Made by a program: the position numbers and the translations under genes
Shown: in pieces, positions 1-14,200 of the stretch
How the letters are laid out: every line of letters starts with the position of its first letter
Numbering within the stretch: position 1 is the first letter of the stretch
DNA from: Cladopsammia gracilis
Lineage: Eukaryota; Cnidaria; Anthozoa; Scleractinia; Dendrophylliidae
Reading direction: 5' to 3'
Length of the DNA stretch: 64,000 bases
Assembly (NCBI GenBank): GCA_022457155.1
Contig: JAJGOT010000135.1
Span: 58,501-122,500 of the forward strand
The notes under the pieces: model-generated
Told to the model about the DNA's origin: nothing
Seen by the model: only the letters and a program-made list of their open reading frames with translations
Database searches by the model: none

Positions 1-262
1 TCTTGTTTTACACCAGACGACCACAAGGCAATTATTCTCTCTCTTTTCTCAACTGAGGTGGTATTATTGCGATGTACATGAGCCATAACTGAAGAAGGAT
101 GTGTTTTCACAAAATTCGCAATTTGCAACTGACAACAAGTTTGAAGTAGGAACTTGCTCACGAAAGTTGCAACTTGCTCGAAGCAAACTGTCAATCAAAA
201 TACCAATGTTGCGGCGGAAGTTTGCAAAGTTGCCTGCAAAAGAACATCCGGTTTGACTGTAA
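1..262. repeat. Right half of a TIR element, cut by the window edge
   Basis: This stretch matches 31108-31335 in the same orientation with scattered differences and ends in the same TCCGGTTTGACTGTA terminus. The full copy at 30790-31335 shows that this is the right arm of an element with long inverted arms. The left part lies outside the window. Open frames here are shadows of the repeat. From 263 to about 690 I see nothing recognisable. Confidence 0.75.
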
Positions 263-692
263 GTAATGATCCGCATAAGAGGGAAAGCGCTGAACGGCAA
301 TGCACGATGGAATGTCAACTTTTTTCATTGTTACAACTAGTAATCTCATTGACCTAGACTCAAAGACCGCTTAAAAGTTAAGGTTCAAGGTGCATTTTGT
401 CTAATTTTTTTAACGTTTCAAGTAATTTGGACCCAATAGCACAACATGCAATTTTTAAAAGATATTGTATTTGGGGAACTTCCTTAAAGAAGCAAAATTA
501 TTAGCTATTGTCTTCTGCTATTCTGATCTGTGTGTCAAAATGGGAAAATGAATTCTGTGGCAAAAATCTCCATATTGGTGACAAATTCAGGGACTTTTCC
601 TTAAGAGTAAACTTAGCCTTTCAGTGTACATTATATGTTCATAAAATAACAAAATAATCTACATGTATGTATACTGGTAACAGATACAGTAC

Positions 693-1130
693 ATACATAC
701 ATACATATACTTTATTTCAACTCGAAAATTTAGAGTAGCAAATATATGCTAATGTATTAGTGCGCAATAACAAATACAATAAAATGCTACAAATATACTA
801 GACTATATACATAATAAAACTATAATTCTAAAACTATTATAAAACTATACATTATAAAACTAGTTACCATGATGCTACTAAAATAAGTCATAGTTTAATA
901 TTCTACGCTTAAAATCCGTAAAAGTAGATGTTCGAAACAAATCCGGAAGAGAGTTCCATAATTTAGCTGCTAAATATGAAAAAGAATGCAGGCCGTAAGT
1001 TGTTGTTTTGCGGATTAGTAAGAGACAGAATATAATTACCACGTAAACTATAGCTTGTAGACTGTAGAATAAACATACAAAGTCATTGTATTACTTAAAT
1101 ATCCTGGATAGTTACTGAAAAACAGACTCT
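693..1130 (-). mobile_element. 5'-truncated LINE tail (ORF2 C-terminus, 3' UTR, ATGT tail)
   Basis: Read on the minus strand, about 1000-878 encodes the usual end of a non-LTR retrotransposon ORF2, with the run AAKLWNSLPDLFR and then FKRRILN, closed by TAG at 880-878. An AT-rich 3' UTR follows, and the element ends in a short ATGT-type repeat near 693-712. That layout (C-terminus, UTR, microsatellite tail) is typical of 5'-truncated CR1/RTE-like copies. It is inactive and only of structural interest. Confidence 0.7.
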
Positions 1131-1272
1131 TAATCATATAATATAACAAAGAAATTCTGAAGACGCCTACTATACAGAGTTTTAGAATTGATTTTATCCA
1201 ATAAAGTGCTGTAGGGTGAATTTTAGTGTAGGGTGAATTATAGTATATTGTAGTTTTCGTTTTCCATTTCAG

Positions 1273-1470
1273 GGGATTGTGTTGATCCTGGAACTCCTGT
1301 TAATGGTAACAGGGCAATCACAAGTGAAGGTTATGGATTTGCCACAGGAACTGTGATTTTCTTTTCTTGCAATGCTCACTATACCCTGGTTGGAGCTAAA
1401 AAGATTATATGCAGTGTGAAGGAAAATAAAAATTATTGGAATGCAAAAGTGCCTGTTTGTAAATCCCAAG
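1273..1470 (+). CDS. Sushi exon 1 of those visible
   Basis: A phase 1-1 exon of 198 nt between TTTCAG and GTATGTG. The 66 residues begin DCVDPGTPVNG and show FFSCNAHYTLVGA, a third Cys and a final WNAKVPVC. This is the canonical sushi spacing of four Cys forming two disulfides, with a Trp before the last Cys. Confidence 0.88.
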
Positions 1471-1549
1471 GTATGTGAGGTGACCTTTCATTATAAAGCT
1501 AATGTGTTTGTGAACTGAGTTGATAAATTCTGTGATCACATTCATATAT

Positions 1550-1580
<31 letters not shown>

Positions 1581-2278
1581 ATACAGATTTTTTTAAAACT
1601 TGCCATGCAGTAAGGTGAAGATCAACTATTGCCAAAATGACCAAAAAATTGGGGGGTCACTGTGCTCGTTTTCGAGATAAGGCGCATTGAAGACCATGCA
1701 TTTTAAGAAGCTTTCGTTATTTAAAGACGATCTTAGCTTACAACTATTAGCAATAAAAGAAGCTACTTTAGTGACATTTAGATCAGGTAAACGTACTTAA
1801 TTCAACACAACTAAGTCTATTACGTAAACTTTTGCATCTGATGTCGTTCCTTGAGGAAGAATAGGCCTTGAAAAAGAAAACATATTAGTCTTGCCTGTCC
1901 ACATTCGAAGAAAACTTTGGTCGCACGAGAGCAGAAAAGGCGAAATATTTGTAACTTCTCACGTACAGATTTTTCTATTTTTTGTTAAAATGGAGAAAAT
2001 TAGGAATGGAAGTGATCTACACATGTACGGAAAGAAAAATGGGGGTCACCGGGCATCCAAGAGAGTACATGTAAAATGGCTGCAAAGTTCTCAAAGCGAC
2101 CATCTATTCGTACTGTCACATCATTGCGTGACATTTCCGAGAAGGCCTGGTTCCACAGCTATCCCATGAAACTACACGCTCTTTACCTTCCATTCTATAA
2201 AGTGGAAAAAAGTTTGTGTTGGGTACGTTCCTGTTGATATTTCATGGGCTTTTAACGTTTGCGTGACATGCGCGAAAG

Positions 2279-2312
<34 letters not shown>

Positions 2313-2716
2313 TATGTAATCGTATCAATAACAAAATTCTCGATTGTGATTGGTCATCCGTGTGCCTATTTCTTACGTAATTGGCGCGTGGTCACTTGGG
2401 TATCCAATTACAGCTACATGTATCCAATTACAACTTTTTGTAATTGGATAGCTATAATTGGACACCTACATTGCGCGTACGTCAATCAGTTGCACTTAAA
2501 TAGGTTTTTTTTGCTTATTTTCCTCCTACTTTCAAACTGATATTGAATATCCTATAGGCGTTTTGAGCACAAAAAAGACCACACAGACTTTTAAATCTCG
2601 AATTTTGTTATTGATGCAATTAAATAGTAATTGAACTCCGTGGCATACAATTCAGGGGTAATCGTGCTCATAATTTAAAATCGTCCTCGCGTTACGTGTA
2701 CGTGCTCAGCCGATTT

Positions 2717-2757
<41 letters not shown>

Positions 2758-5220
2758 AGTCCAATTACTATTACAAAACTCGACCTCACATATCGGATAG
2801 ACTTTTTAATCTCGAATTTTGTTATTGATACGATTAATTAGTAATTGAACTCCGTGTCGTACAATTCAGGGGTAATCGAGCTCGTAATTACAAATCGTCC
2901 TCACGCTACGCGCTACGCCGATTTGAAATTACTTGCCCGATTACTCCCTGAATTGTACTCCCCTCAGTCCAATTACTATTACTAATAGAATAAAATTAAT
3001 CAACTCAGTTGCTTTAGGAGGTATTACATGTACATTTAACCAGGTTCACAGGAATTGTGACATTCTACATGTATAATATACAGCCAAACCAGTGTGCGTG
3101 TATCCTTTGCACTGTAATTAGAGACAATTCTACCGGTCATGGGAACATGTGTTCCATTATTTTATTACCGGCTAACACCTATGTATAAAACATATAAAAT
3201 TATCAAAATGTTCAGAACGAGATAATATTTCAATTGGAGCACTAATACTTGCATTCATGTATTTTAAGCAAGGGGTTATATCAATATTTTACTCTCAGAG
3301 CATCTACTGTACTGCTGCCAAAGTTGTTGCTTCTTCCTTCACAAATCACCATTCCAACCTGACAGAGCTTGATTGATTACTATTCACAAGCTGTGATTGC
3401 TTGTACATACATGTATACACATTCCCTGAAGAGAATACATGTACATTGTACAGTACATGTAAGTCCATGGAACATTTTTAAACTAAGGTGATGAAAAACA
3501 CAGGAATTCTTACAGAGAAATGTTGACAAAGTTGATGCAAGTACATCAGTACAAAGTACTCGACCTTAACTTTTTGAATTACTAGTCCTTCGGCAAGTGG
3601 GATCTGAAATGCACTAGCCAACAGGCATCATCTACAGCTGTAGTAGCCAAGAGTGAAACATTTTTTTCGGCCCTCACGGCAATTTTTTTCAGCAAATGTG
3701 ACCCTCCACAGGAAAACAGTGAATAAGGTGAACGCACACACACGGCACGGTACTGACACGTTCGCACGCTTCTGACACAACACGCTTATCGTGCGATATG
3801 CAAACTAAAACAATTGATTTCAAGTAACGTGCTTGTGGCCTTTGTCTGCATTTTGTTAACACGGTTCGACACGGTAGTCGTGACACGGTAGATTTATTTT
3901 TCATGTTAATTACCAGACTACATCACCGGGTTGGAGAATAGTTGTTTTGCTCTTATCAGCACTGCATTTTACGGTTTGGCAGATACGTTGTAAAGGAATA
4001 ACTTAAAAAAGTGAGTCTTGTTTCTCTAACAGAGGTGCAAGAGTGCCTCTGATCGAAGAATACTTGAAATAAAACTTGTTGTTGTTCTTGGTGGGACATA
4101 AGAAGCATGTGATAACAGCATATGGGGAAATGTAAAGAAATATCAAACTGCTAAGTGTGACTCCTGTCTTATCTGCCAGTGTTCTTACCAGGCCATGTCC
4201 TTGTGGGATTCCCGCAAAAAATTGAAATGGTGCATTAAAAGCCAAGAAGTAAATGCACCCTTGATGGTGCACAAGTTCAGATCAGATGCTATGAGCAAAA
4301 TGAACTTATAGAATTCAGTGAGCAATTTTTTTCCATTGGCAATCAAATATTTAATTTTTTTTAATTTGGAAATAAGGTACAATTAAATGAAAACAATGCA
4401 TTGAAAGTACCATTTGAAAGCCTTCAACCAGTTTAATCTCCATTGGTAGATCCTGGTACATGTAAGAACACTGCTGTACAATGTATGTGCAAACCACTGT
4501 TCAAAATAACTGTTGTTTAATTATTTTAATAAAAAAATAAAACACGGTAGTGTGGAGATAACAATAACATACATGTATGTTCAACTTGATTGTGCATGGC
4601 TAGAAAGTTCATGTACAGTGCAGATCAGGGATATTGGCAAACTACGCAGACGTAAACCATGTGCACACAATCATATTTTTCATTTGACTTAAAGTCTGCA
4701 TGAAGTTTCCACACAATGGTGCAGTTATTTTAGCACCCTCCCTGTACAATGTACATGTACATGAATCAGAAGCTCTGATCATACATGTACATACAGCTTT
4801 CATGTACATAATTAACACATGTAACTGTACATGTAGTTTATACTCACTGTTGTTTTGTTGAAGGCTGTCCACTACCACCACCAACAGTTGCCCATGCTAA
4901 CATAACAACTAATCCAGTTGTTAACACAAAGGGAAGCTATGTTTATTATGCTTGTGTTCATGGCTATGTTGGTGATCCAGTTGGCCATCCAACGCGCCTG
5001 CTGTGTGACAAAGACTCTGCAACACAAGGATATGCATGGAGTGGTAACTTCACTTGTAAAAGTAAGTAAAACAGTACTTTGGGGGGTGTGGGGAAGCTGC
5101 AATCATGTGTCATTTGCCAGTCCCTGACTCTTTAATGCCTGAGGTGAATGCTACATGTATGTACTCTTCAGAAATGTACATGTATGTACGAATAACCCTT
5201 TAACTCCCAAGAGTGCTAAA

Positions 5221-5262
<42 letters not shown>

Positions 5263-8200
5263 CTTTATTGAGGAAAACTCTTTCACATCAGTGATTTTCA
5301 AAAAGGACCTCGATTAAGACTAAGAATAAAAACTAAAATACTCACACTAAAAAACAAAACAAAAAACACATCAAAAAAAATCCAATTCAAATTCAAGAAT
5401 ACTTTCAAATTTAATTTTGTAAAAATAATAAAAAATTAATACAAAACAAATGGTTCCATGCAAAACTACTGCCAAAGAGGTTTCATTTAAATGGCCACAT
5501 CACATGACTTTGCCACAGACTCAAAAGTTAGAAGTGCATTACCTGTCTCCATAATTGACTCTGGGAGTGAAAGTTTTAAGTGAAGGGCTGATGGATAACT
5601 GCATAACTGCATTACACTGTATGTCAAATTTTGACATTTTTCACTCTCATATTTTTTATTTTAATAAAATGAAGTACTCTGTTGCTAAAATAATGGCCAG
5701 TTAGCATTAGTTAAAGTAAACAAGACTCTACATGAATCAGACCAAAAACATCCCACAGTCTTGAAAAAACCATGTTTTCATCTGAAGAGTCATAATTTTT
5801 AGTGTGGTTTGTAGCCAAACTGCATTTTTTTTGTGAAAAATAATGCAGGATCTTTTCATGGCCTGATTAGCTCTTTTTTACTTCAACATACATGAACCTG
5901 TCATAACTTAAGCAAGAGAGTGCTTTCTCGGCTCAGAAACGGCACAGTTTAATAGTGAAAAATATCAAATTCAGTGTAAATGTATTAATAACAAAACTAA
6001 GAAGTGGTCTTATCTTTTTACATGTTACTACATGTAGTAGGAATACCCTTAAACAAAAGCTTATTTTGCAGCTCTCAGTGCAAGAGTAATGTGCAATCAC
6101 AAATTCACGTACAGTACTTGGAAGCTTTGAGGATTATTACTCATGCGCATAGCGGCATGAGTTATAAAATGGCCTCCGTTTCTCTTTTTTTCTTTTTCTT
6201 TTTATTATTTTTTGTGTCATAATTTTGCATGCAAATTTATGCACGTATATTTTAAATTTGTGCACTTCCAGTTCATAGCTTTGCTATTCCCACTTCCTGT
6301 CCAGTGACTTCCGGCTACTCTCACTTCCGGTAAAACGGCGCTACTGAAGTGTCACGACAGCGTCTCCTACAACCCTACTTACATTACTAATGTTCATGTT
6401 AGATATATATAAGACTTAGTGGGATCACTGGCTTCATTGTGGTACAGTCTTCATTTACAAAACATTCAATAGTAAACAACGTGGTTTGCAGGAACGATGA
6501 CTGAATGAAAGGAGTAACTTCAAGATATCGGACATCTTCTTATCATGTTTAAAATACATCGTAAAACTTTTTTACGCATGCGCATGAGTATAGGCTGCTT
6601 GGAGCCTCTTGTTATAATCGTAATTAGGGAAACCGTGAATGAATAAATTAGAAAAAGTGAGTGGTGAACTGCTGGCTTTTTGCCAAATTGTAATAAGCCC
6701 CTCGTCTCTATTAAGCCCCCCCCCCCCCCCCACCCCCAAATGCTCTTGAAATGCATGTACATTGCAGGGGTGTAGCTAAGAAAAAACTTAGCTGGCTCAT
6801 TGACAAGCTCAGCCGGTTTTTCTGGCTTGTGCACCTTCAAAATCACCCCAAGTCTTTGTTTCTAGTGAAATTTCAGCCGGTGATAAGTTCTCTTACAGCT
6901 GGTAAAATTAGCCGGTAGCCGGCTCTTAGCTACACCCCTGACATTGTACAGTAAGCCCCCTGGGGGACTTAAGAGAGGATTTACAGTAAAATCAGAAAAA
7001 AGTCAAGTGTTTTGAAGTCACCCTACTGTATAATGCATTGCAATTATCCTCAATGTGTAGTTCCAGAAAATATCCAGACCCCTACCACGGAGGGAATTTC
7101 AAACAGGACCCCCCACCCCTTCGGATTTTCCATTTTCACATGGAAATGTTGAGATATTGATGTCGTTGTTGAGATGTTGTTATTACTGCTTGGCAGTAAA
7201 GAGATCGAGCTTTTCATTCAAATGCAGTTTTTCTTGACGTTTTCACTCTTTTTAAACTGCATTTGAATGATAAGCACAATCTCTTTATTGCTGAGGGATT
7301 AGTCAGTCAGAGCTATTTGCAGGGGGTAAAAATTTAAGTCTGAGGAAACTTTCTGTGGTAATTTAATGATATTATTATTTTGTGAAACCTATGAAATGTT
7401 TTGACCGCTTATTATTTCAAACATGAAAAAACATGTGTTAAAAATGTTTTAGCAATTTATTCAAAATTGAACAGTTTAATGTGACTGTTTGAAATTTTCC
7501 CATTATTTTAGTGTGCTACACTTTGCAGATTATAGCACATTTATTCGCTTGTTGCAGGTAGCCCCAAATCAAAAGATATTTAGGAAAAACTGTTTTTCAC
7601 TGTATTTGTTTACCGTTGCTCTGGAAATGCTGATTAGCATAAAAAGAGCATCATCCAAAACTTTCATCCCAGCCTAACATCTGGTATCAAATTCAAATTC
7701 ATTGAGCTAAAGTAAGATCACGTATAAGTGCATTCAAAAAAGGAAGTGCGACCCAAAAAAAAACTACTTGTAGCAACCTATTATTTAAGCCCTGTTTATA
7801 AAACTTGTTGTTCATAGTTACTGTATGTTTTATTTTTTTATCAGAAAAAACGTGTGGCAGTCCTCCATACCCCAGCACAGGACATGGCAGTTACAGCCTG
7901 TCCGTACAGGGGTCCACTAGGATTGCAACGTACTACTGCGACTCCACCTATATCCTAAAGAGTGTGAGTGTGCAACAAACAAACATAACAACAAGATATT
8001 CAAGGCACTGTGGTCAAAGTGGTTATTGGTCAGGAACTACTCCTACTTGTGGTAAGTCAAACATGTTACAGTGTATTAAATGTCAGTTTATTTGCGTAGG
8101 GTTGAATCCAGACTTCAGAAATGTTGGGGAATTATGTTCAACTAACATATACATGTACTTTTGTAATAAGAAAAAAAAATAGGAGAAAAATTACTTAAGG

Positions 8201-11200
8201 AGGTTTGTGCTAGTTGTTTATGTGCACATGCAATTCATGTGACAATGCCATTCTACCTCATGCTCAAGTGCACGCAAAGGAAGAAATCTAAACCCATAAA
8301 GGTAGCTATTGCATTATTTTGCTTTGTTTAGATTTTACTCTTTTGGATGGTCTGTGACCCCTACATGTTTTTTGTTTGCTTTAAAGGACATCACTTGTTG
8401 AATGAATATTAATTTGGTTAATAGACCCACTCATACAAAAATTTGGCATAGAAAATTGTAGTCTAGAGATTCATTTACATTGTGCAATGTTTTCACACTA
8501 ACAGACATTGGGGCCATGTTAAGTAAGGAAGACCGATTTTTCAAATTATTTTAGGGTGGCCTTTCAGATATCTGATCTCTGAAACAAAGTTGGTGACCCA
8601 ACAATTTCTTTGTGTTTATGACACAAGTAAATATAACTCATTACCTACATGTAGCTGTAGTAAACGAGAAGATTTTTTGTGCAAATGTCCTTAAATTAGG
8701 GTAGGCTACAATGTAACTGGCATTGCCCACCTGCATTATTTTATTTCAGGACATAGAAGGCTCCTTTACATTTTCTTCTGTGTATTTGTTTTTGCGTGTT
8801 TCATTTCTGCAAACCCTGTGATAATGTGCAAAAATAATGACATTAAAATCCCTTGTGAAAATTTATCGTAGTGTACATGTAATAATAATAATAAATGATA
8901 ATAATAATAATAATTAATAATGATGTACGTGCTTATATTGCACATATGCCATGAAAATGATCAAATGCACATTACAATAACTATAATATTAACTGAAATG
9001 CATTACATATAACAAAATTACAGAAAGGTTATGAAAAATCTAAAATGTAAAAACTATGAAATAGGAAATTATCCCTTCTAAAAAAATACAATAGGGAATA
9101 AAAATCTAATTGTATGTACATGTAAGCCTAAAAAGATACATAAACTTATGTATGTCTTCAAGTGGTGTTTAAAAGTATACAAGTTACTTATCGCATGTAC
9201 ATGTAGATCATTGGGTAATATTGAGTTCCACAGTTTGGGGGCAGCCACTATAAAGGCCCTATCACCCAAAGTCACTTTAGTTTAAAAAGAAGGTGGCACA
9301 AGTAAAATGCCATGAGACGATCTTAAATTGTAGCTACACTGTAAATGACATAATTGTAACTAGCTCCCTAAGGTAAGGTGGAGCGAGACCATTAATTACT
9401 TTAAATACCAATAATAATGTATGTTATTATTACAGTATTGCAGTGTTGAAATTGGAAATGAATGTGTGCATTGATAGTTGGTTCAAATTAATTTTTCTCT
9501 CTTTTTCAGTGAAGACCTGCAGTTCCATAGATATTGCACCTGATCATGGCAGTGTTGCTTCATTCACACCACATTATCATTTTGCCAGTTCTCCTATTTA
9601 CACACAAGGTGTAACAGTATCATTCACCTGTAATATCCACTACCGACTCCAGGGAAGTGCAAGCAGGAGATGTTTAGAATCTGGCTATTGGAGTGGCGAA
9701 GAACCTCGTTGTGGTAAATTAACAGATATTCTGTACTATCAGCTGCTTTATTAGCTCATGGATTTATTATCCTTCTCCCTTTAACTCCCAAGTGTGCAAA
9801 AATGAAAATTCTCTATTTTCAAATTTGCCATAATACACTTTGTTTGCCCCCCAAATTTTGCATAAACTATTGTTTTGAAATGCTCTTGGGAATATGCAGT
9901 CCTTCCAAGAGCATTTACAAACAATAGTTTATGCAAAATTTGGGGGGCAAACAAAGTGTATTATGGGCAATTTGAAAATAGGGAATAAAAGAAAAATTCC
10001 ATATTTCAGTTTATAATACAGTATATTATTGAAAAACAAATGTTACCATGTAAAAGTACTCCCGAAGAGATTTCATTTGAATGGTCACTCTATAGGCTGG
10101 TTTTCACTGGTGGCGGAGTCGGAGTCGGAGTCGGAGTCAAGAGCGTTTCCGACCTAGTGAAAATTGAAAATCTGAGTCACAAGCTCGACGGAATCAGAGT
10201 TGGAAGAACCAGAACGGTTCCATTTTCTTCCGATTCCACTTATGACTCCGTAATCTTCTTCCGATTCCGTTGGTTTGATTTTCACTAGATCATAACACTC
10301 TGCTCTTCTGATTACAACTCTGACTCTGACTCCATCGTTAGTGAAAAACGGCCTTATAGGATTTTGTCCACAGACTCAAAAGTTAGAACAATACATAAAA
10401 TTATCTCCATAATTAACTCTGTGAGTGAAAAGGTTGAATGGGTTCACCCCCCCCCCTCCCCCGGCTAATTTAATTAAGTGAGATTTTGTATTAAGCCCCC
10501 TGTTTTAACCCCCTCGCCTCATCACAGCGGCTGAATTCTTAAGAAAGCACTTAAGAGAATTAATTTTGGAGAAGAATAGATGGTCAAAACATCAAACTTT
10601 CAGCGTACTGTACATGTATATGGCTATATGTGTTTGTTTGGTTTGCCTACCTCAAACCTGGCATGCATCTGTTAAAAGTCCCGAAAAGCTATTTTATGTG
10701 GATAATGTTTACCAACAAAGATTCAATTTTCTCTGATTTTAAAACCTAAGCAATACAGTGTAGTTAACAAAAAATTAGTTAACAAAAAATTTAACTAATT
10801 TAGTTAACAAAAAATGTTGTGCCGGTTTAGAGGTAACAACGTCACTACCACTCGAAATAAACTGAATCTTAAAATTACCTGTAGCACTTTGGCCCTGAAA
10901 AGCCCTCGGAAGTTTTGCGAGATGTACACCTGCAATGATGTATTAAACTCATTGTCAAGTTTTGGAGTTGGTGCCTAATGAGCTAATGAGCTGACTAATG
11001 CAATTCAAGGCAAACAGTGAGGTATCCATGGCAGCCCCACCAAGGCACCATCACACTGATAAATCAGTGGAAAAGCTACTAACCTCACCTCAAAGGCTGA
11101 CAATAATTGTTGGGAGGGGCGGGGCAAGACTCTGCAGCAGTTTGCTTAACAGAAAGGCAATTGATCTAAAACAATCAGCTTGAATGTGATGCGATGCAGT

Positions 11201-14200
11201 GCAATGCAAATTGTACCACACAACACAAATAAGACCAGACAAAAACACATTGGATGCCCTGCAGGTTACATAACTAACTTTGCCTAAATTGCATTTAACT
11301 ACATTTAAAAAGGTTGAACTAATGTAATACTTGTTCATTCTACCATTCTTTAATTTTCACTACCGGTATTTGTTTTTTTTTTCTCCTTATAGTGCTGAGT
11401 AGCTGTGAACCACATATAATAAAGTCTATAGTAAAAAATGGCCAGGCCACATTTAATAGTTCATCATACGGGTATGGTTACCCTATATGGACAACTGTGA
11501 CGTTTACTTGTCATTCTGGGTACCAGCTTATAGGCCTTACTTCACGGCAGTGTCGACCAGATGGTCAGTGGACTGGGCAACACAATCCAATATGCATTGG
11601 TAAGAAATCCTATTGAATAAATTATTTATGAGCTTTGTACAGTGTACATGTACCTGTTTTAAGGTCCTGATTATAAAAATTATGAGCCGGGCTGGCCTAG
11701 TTAGCTGAAGCGGCCCGGTTTGCGGGGATGACTTTAAGCCCGGAATTACATGAGGTGAGCCAGTCCGGGCAAGAACTAAATCTAGCATCAATGTTTCTGG
11801 CTGAAAGTTGTTGTTTTGAAAATGGCGGCAAAACGTATAATGGTTTAACAAAGGATTTTTTCAGCATTTTGGTTTGTTTTCTTTGGCTTTTAGAACTACG
11901 CAGTCATGTGTCCCTTTCTGAAAGACAAGCAGGTTTGCTCTAATGCATTTTTTTTGCTGTCCCAGTTAGCCAGGTTGGCCCAGTAAATGCAATTACATGG
12001 ACCATTTTCAGCCGGGATCCCGGCTAACCAGACTGGCCCGTTGTCATGTAATCGCAAAATTGATTTTTGTTGGCAGCGTTTAACAGACTTGCTGAGATCT
12101 TGGCAAAACCGGGCCAGCCCGGCTCATGTAATCTGAGGGTCTTGGTATCACCACCCAAACTCATTAATTATTCATCAAGTTTGAACAAGGAAAATCATAA
12201 GTGTAACCATGGTTTGGAAACCTGGTCTTAATTAATTAGCAATTACAGTTGAACCACTCCTTATGGACACCTCATACGGACACCTCTCTAATGCGGACAC
12301 CTCTCTAATGCGGACACCTCTCTGTTACGGACACCTCTCTAATATGGACACCTCTCTTATACGGACACCTCTCTAATACAGACACCTCTTTAATACGGAC
12401 GCCTCTCTAATAGGGACGCCTCTCTAATACAGACACTTCTCTAATACAGACACCTCTCTAATGCGGACACCTCTCTGTTACAGACACCTCTCTAATATGG
12501 ACACCTCTCTTATATGGACACCTCTCTAATACAGACACCTCTTTAATACGGACGCCTCTCTAATAGGGACGCCTCTCTAATACAGACACTTCTCTAATAC
12601 AGACACCCCTAATACGGACACCTCTCTACAGACACCTCTCTAATATGGACACCTCTATTATGGACGCCTCTCTAATACAGACGCCTCTCTAATATGGACA
12701 CCTCTCTAATACGGACACTTCTCTAATATGGACACCTAATATGGACACCTCTCTAATACAGATACCTCTCTAATACAGACGCCTCTCTAATACGGACACC
12801 TCTCTAATACGGACGCCTCTCTAATACGGACACCTCTAATACGGACACCTCTATTACGGACAGTTTCCTATGTCCCGACAAAATTTTCACATATTTTCTT
12901 TAAAAAAGACCTCTATACTACAGACCCTCACTAATACGGACAATGGACACTAAATCTCAGCCCCAGAGCAAATTCATAGAAACTTAACCTCTTTATTACG
13001 GATACACCGGTGATGAGGGTGACGATAGTTTGAGTGAGTAATACAATTTCCTGTTTGTGGTTACAAACATATATCGAAAGAGACACGTTTTCAGAAATGT
13101 AATTTCTGGCGTTTGAGTAACGTAGTCAACGAATTAGACAGAAATTGATATTTCTACGGCACGGGAACAGCAGGGACTGGGCACTATTGTTGTAGTGCAT
13201 TGTGGGTAGCATACTTCGTTATAAACGAAGTATCGCACGTGGTTAGTCATTCTAGGCCTGCACCATTCGGCGTCAGTTGTTTTCAAAATTTGTATATTTA
13301 TTTATTTTTCTTACTGTGTGAGAGCTTCAGTGCATTTTCTACTTATTGTGTAGTACTATATAGGGCCTCGTAGGATGGGCTATAGAGTTTGAGCCATGGA
13401 TCCTACCCAGATTTCCTGCCACATATTTTTTTCCCCAAAGGGGTTTTTTGGGTGACAGGTTTTTTCTGGCCTCCGTTTAACCGCAGTTCGTATGTGAGTG
13501 GTTGCTCAGCTCTAGTTTGTCATTAGCATTGTATTATTTTCAATTTATGGGTTTTTGACTACATCGTTATATTGTATTGTTGTACTCACATTATTGTAAA
13601 TATGTTTGTAATTGCCATTGGTGTCCGGCCGAAATACATCAAAATAAACCTATTGGAGCGTATAATGTCTGCTGTGTAGTGGAGTTGAAATTTGTACTTT
13701 ATAGTACCTTTTCACATGCAGCATTGCGTTGTAGTTTGTTTCATTTTAAAACAGTGATTTGTGTACCTTAATATGTAGCTGAGAATTTTTCAATGTAGTA
13801 CACTACTGATAGACAGTGCTGTACATATGTATATTAATCAATTTAGATGCAGTTAAAAGATGAGTGTGGGCCTGTTTTTAGTTACTGAACCAAAACTGTC
13901 AGTGGAGTCTTAAAAGTGACGTCATCGTGGTGACCTCTATAATACAGACACCTCTCTAATACAGTCACTTTGCTCTGTCCCTTTGGAGTCCGGGAGTTTT
14001 GAGAGACATACACCTGCAATGATGTATTAAACTTATTGTCAATATAGATTAGTTTGGGAGTTGGTGCCTAATACGCTTGTGGGGAGACTTATGCAATTCA
14101 AGGCAAACAGTGAGGTATCCATAGCAGCCCCACCAAGGCACCATCACACTGATAAATCGGCAGTGGAAAACTACTAACCTCGCCTCAAAGGCTGACAATG

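Noticed and set aside
154..357. Small gene at the window start
   Set aside because: Lies in the repeat also found at 31.1-31.3 kb; the frame is not conserved between the copies.
12257..12900. CRISPR-like regular array
   Set aside because: Units are contiguous with no spacers, in intronic eukaryotic DNA; it is a minisatellite derived from a transposon end.
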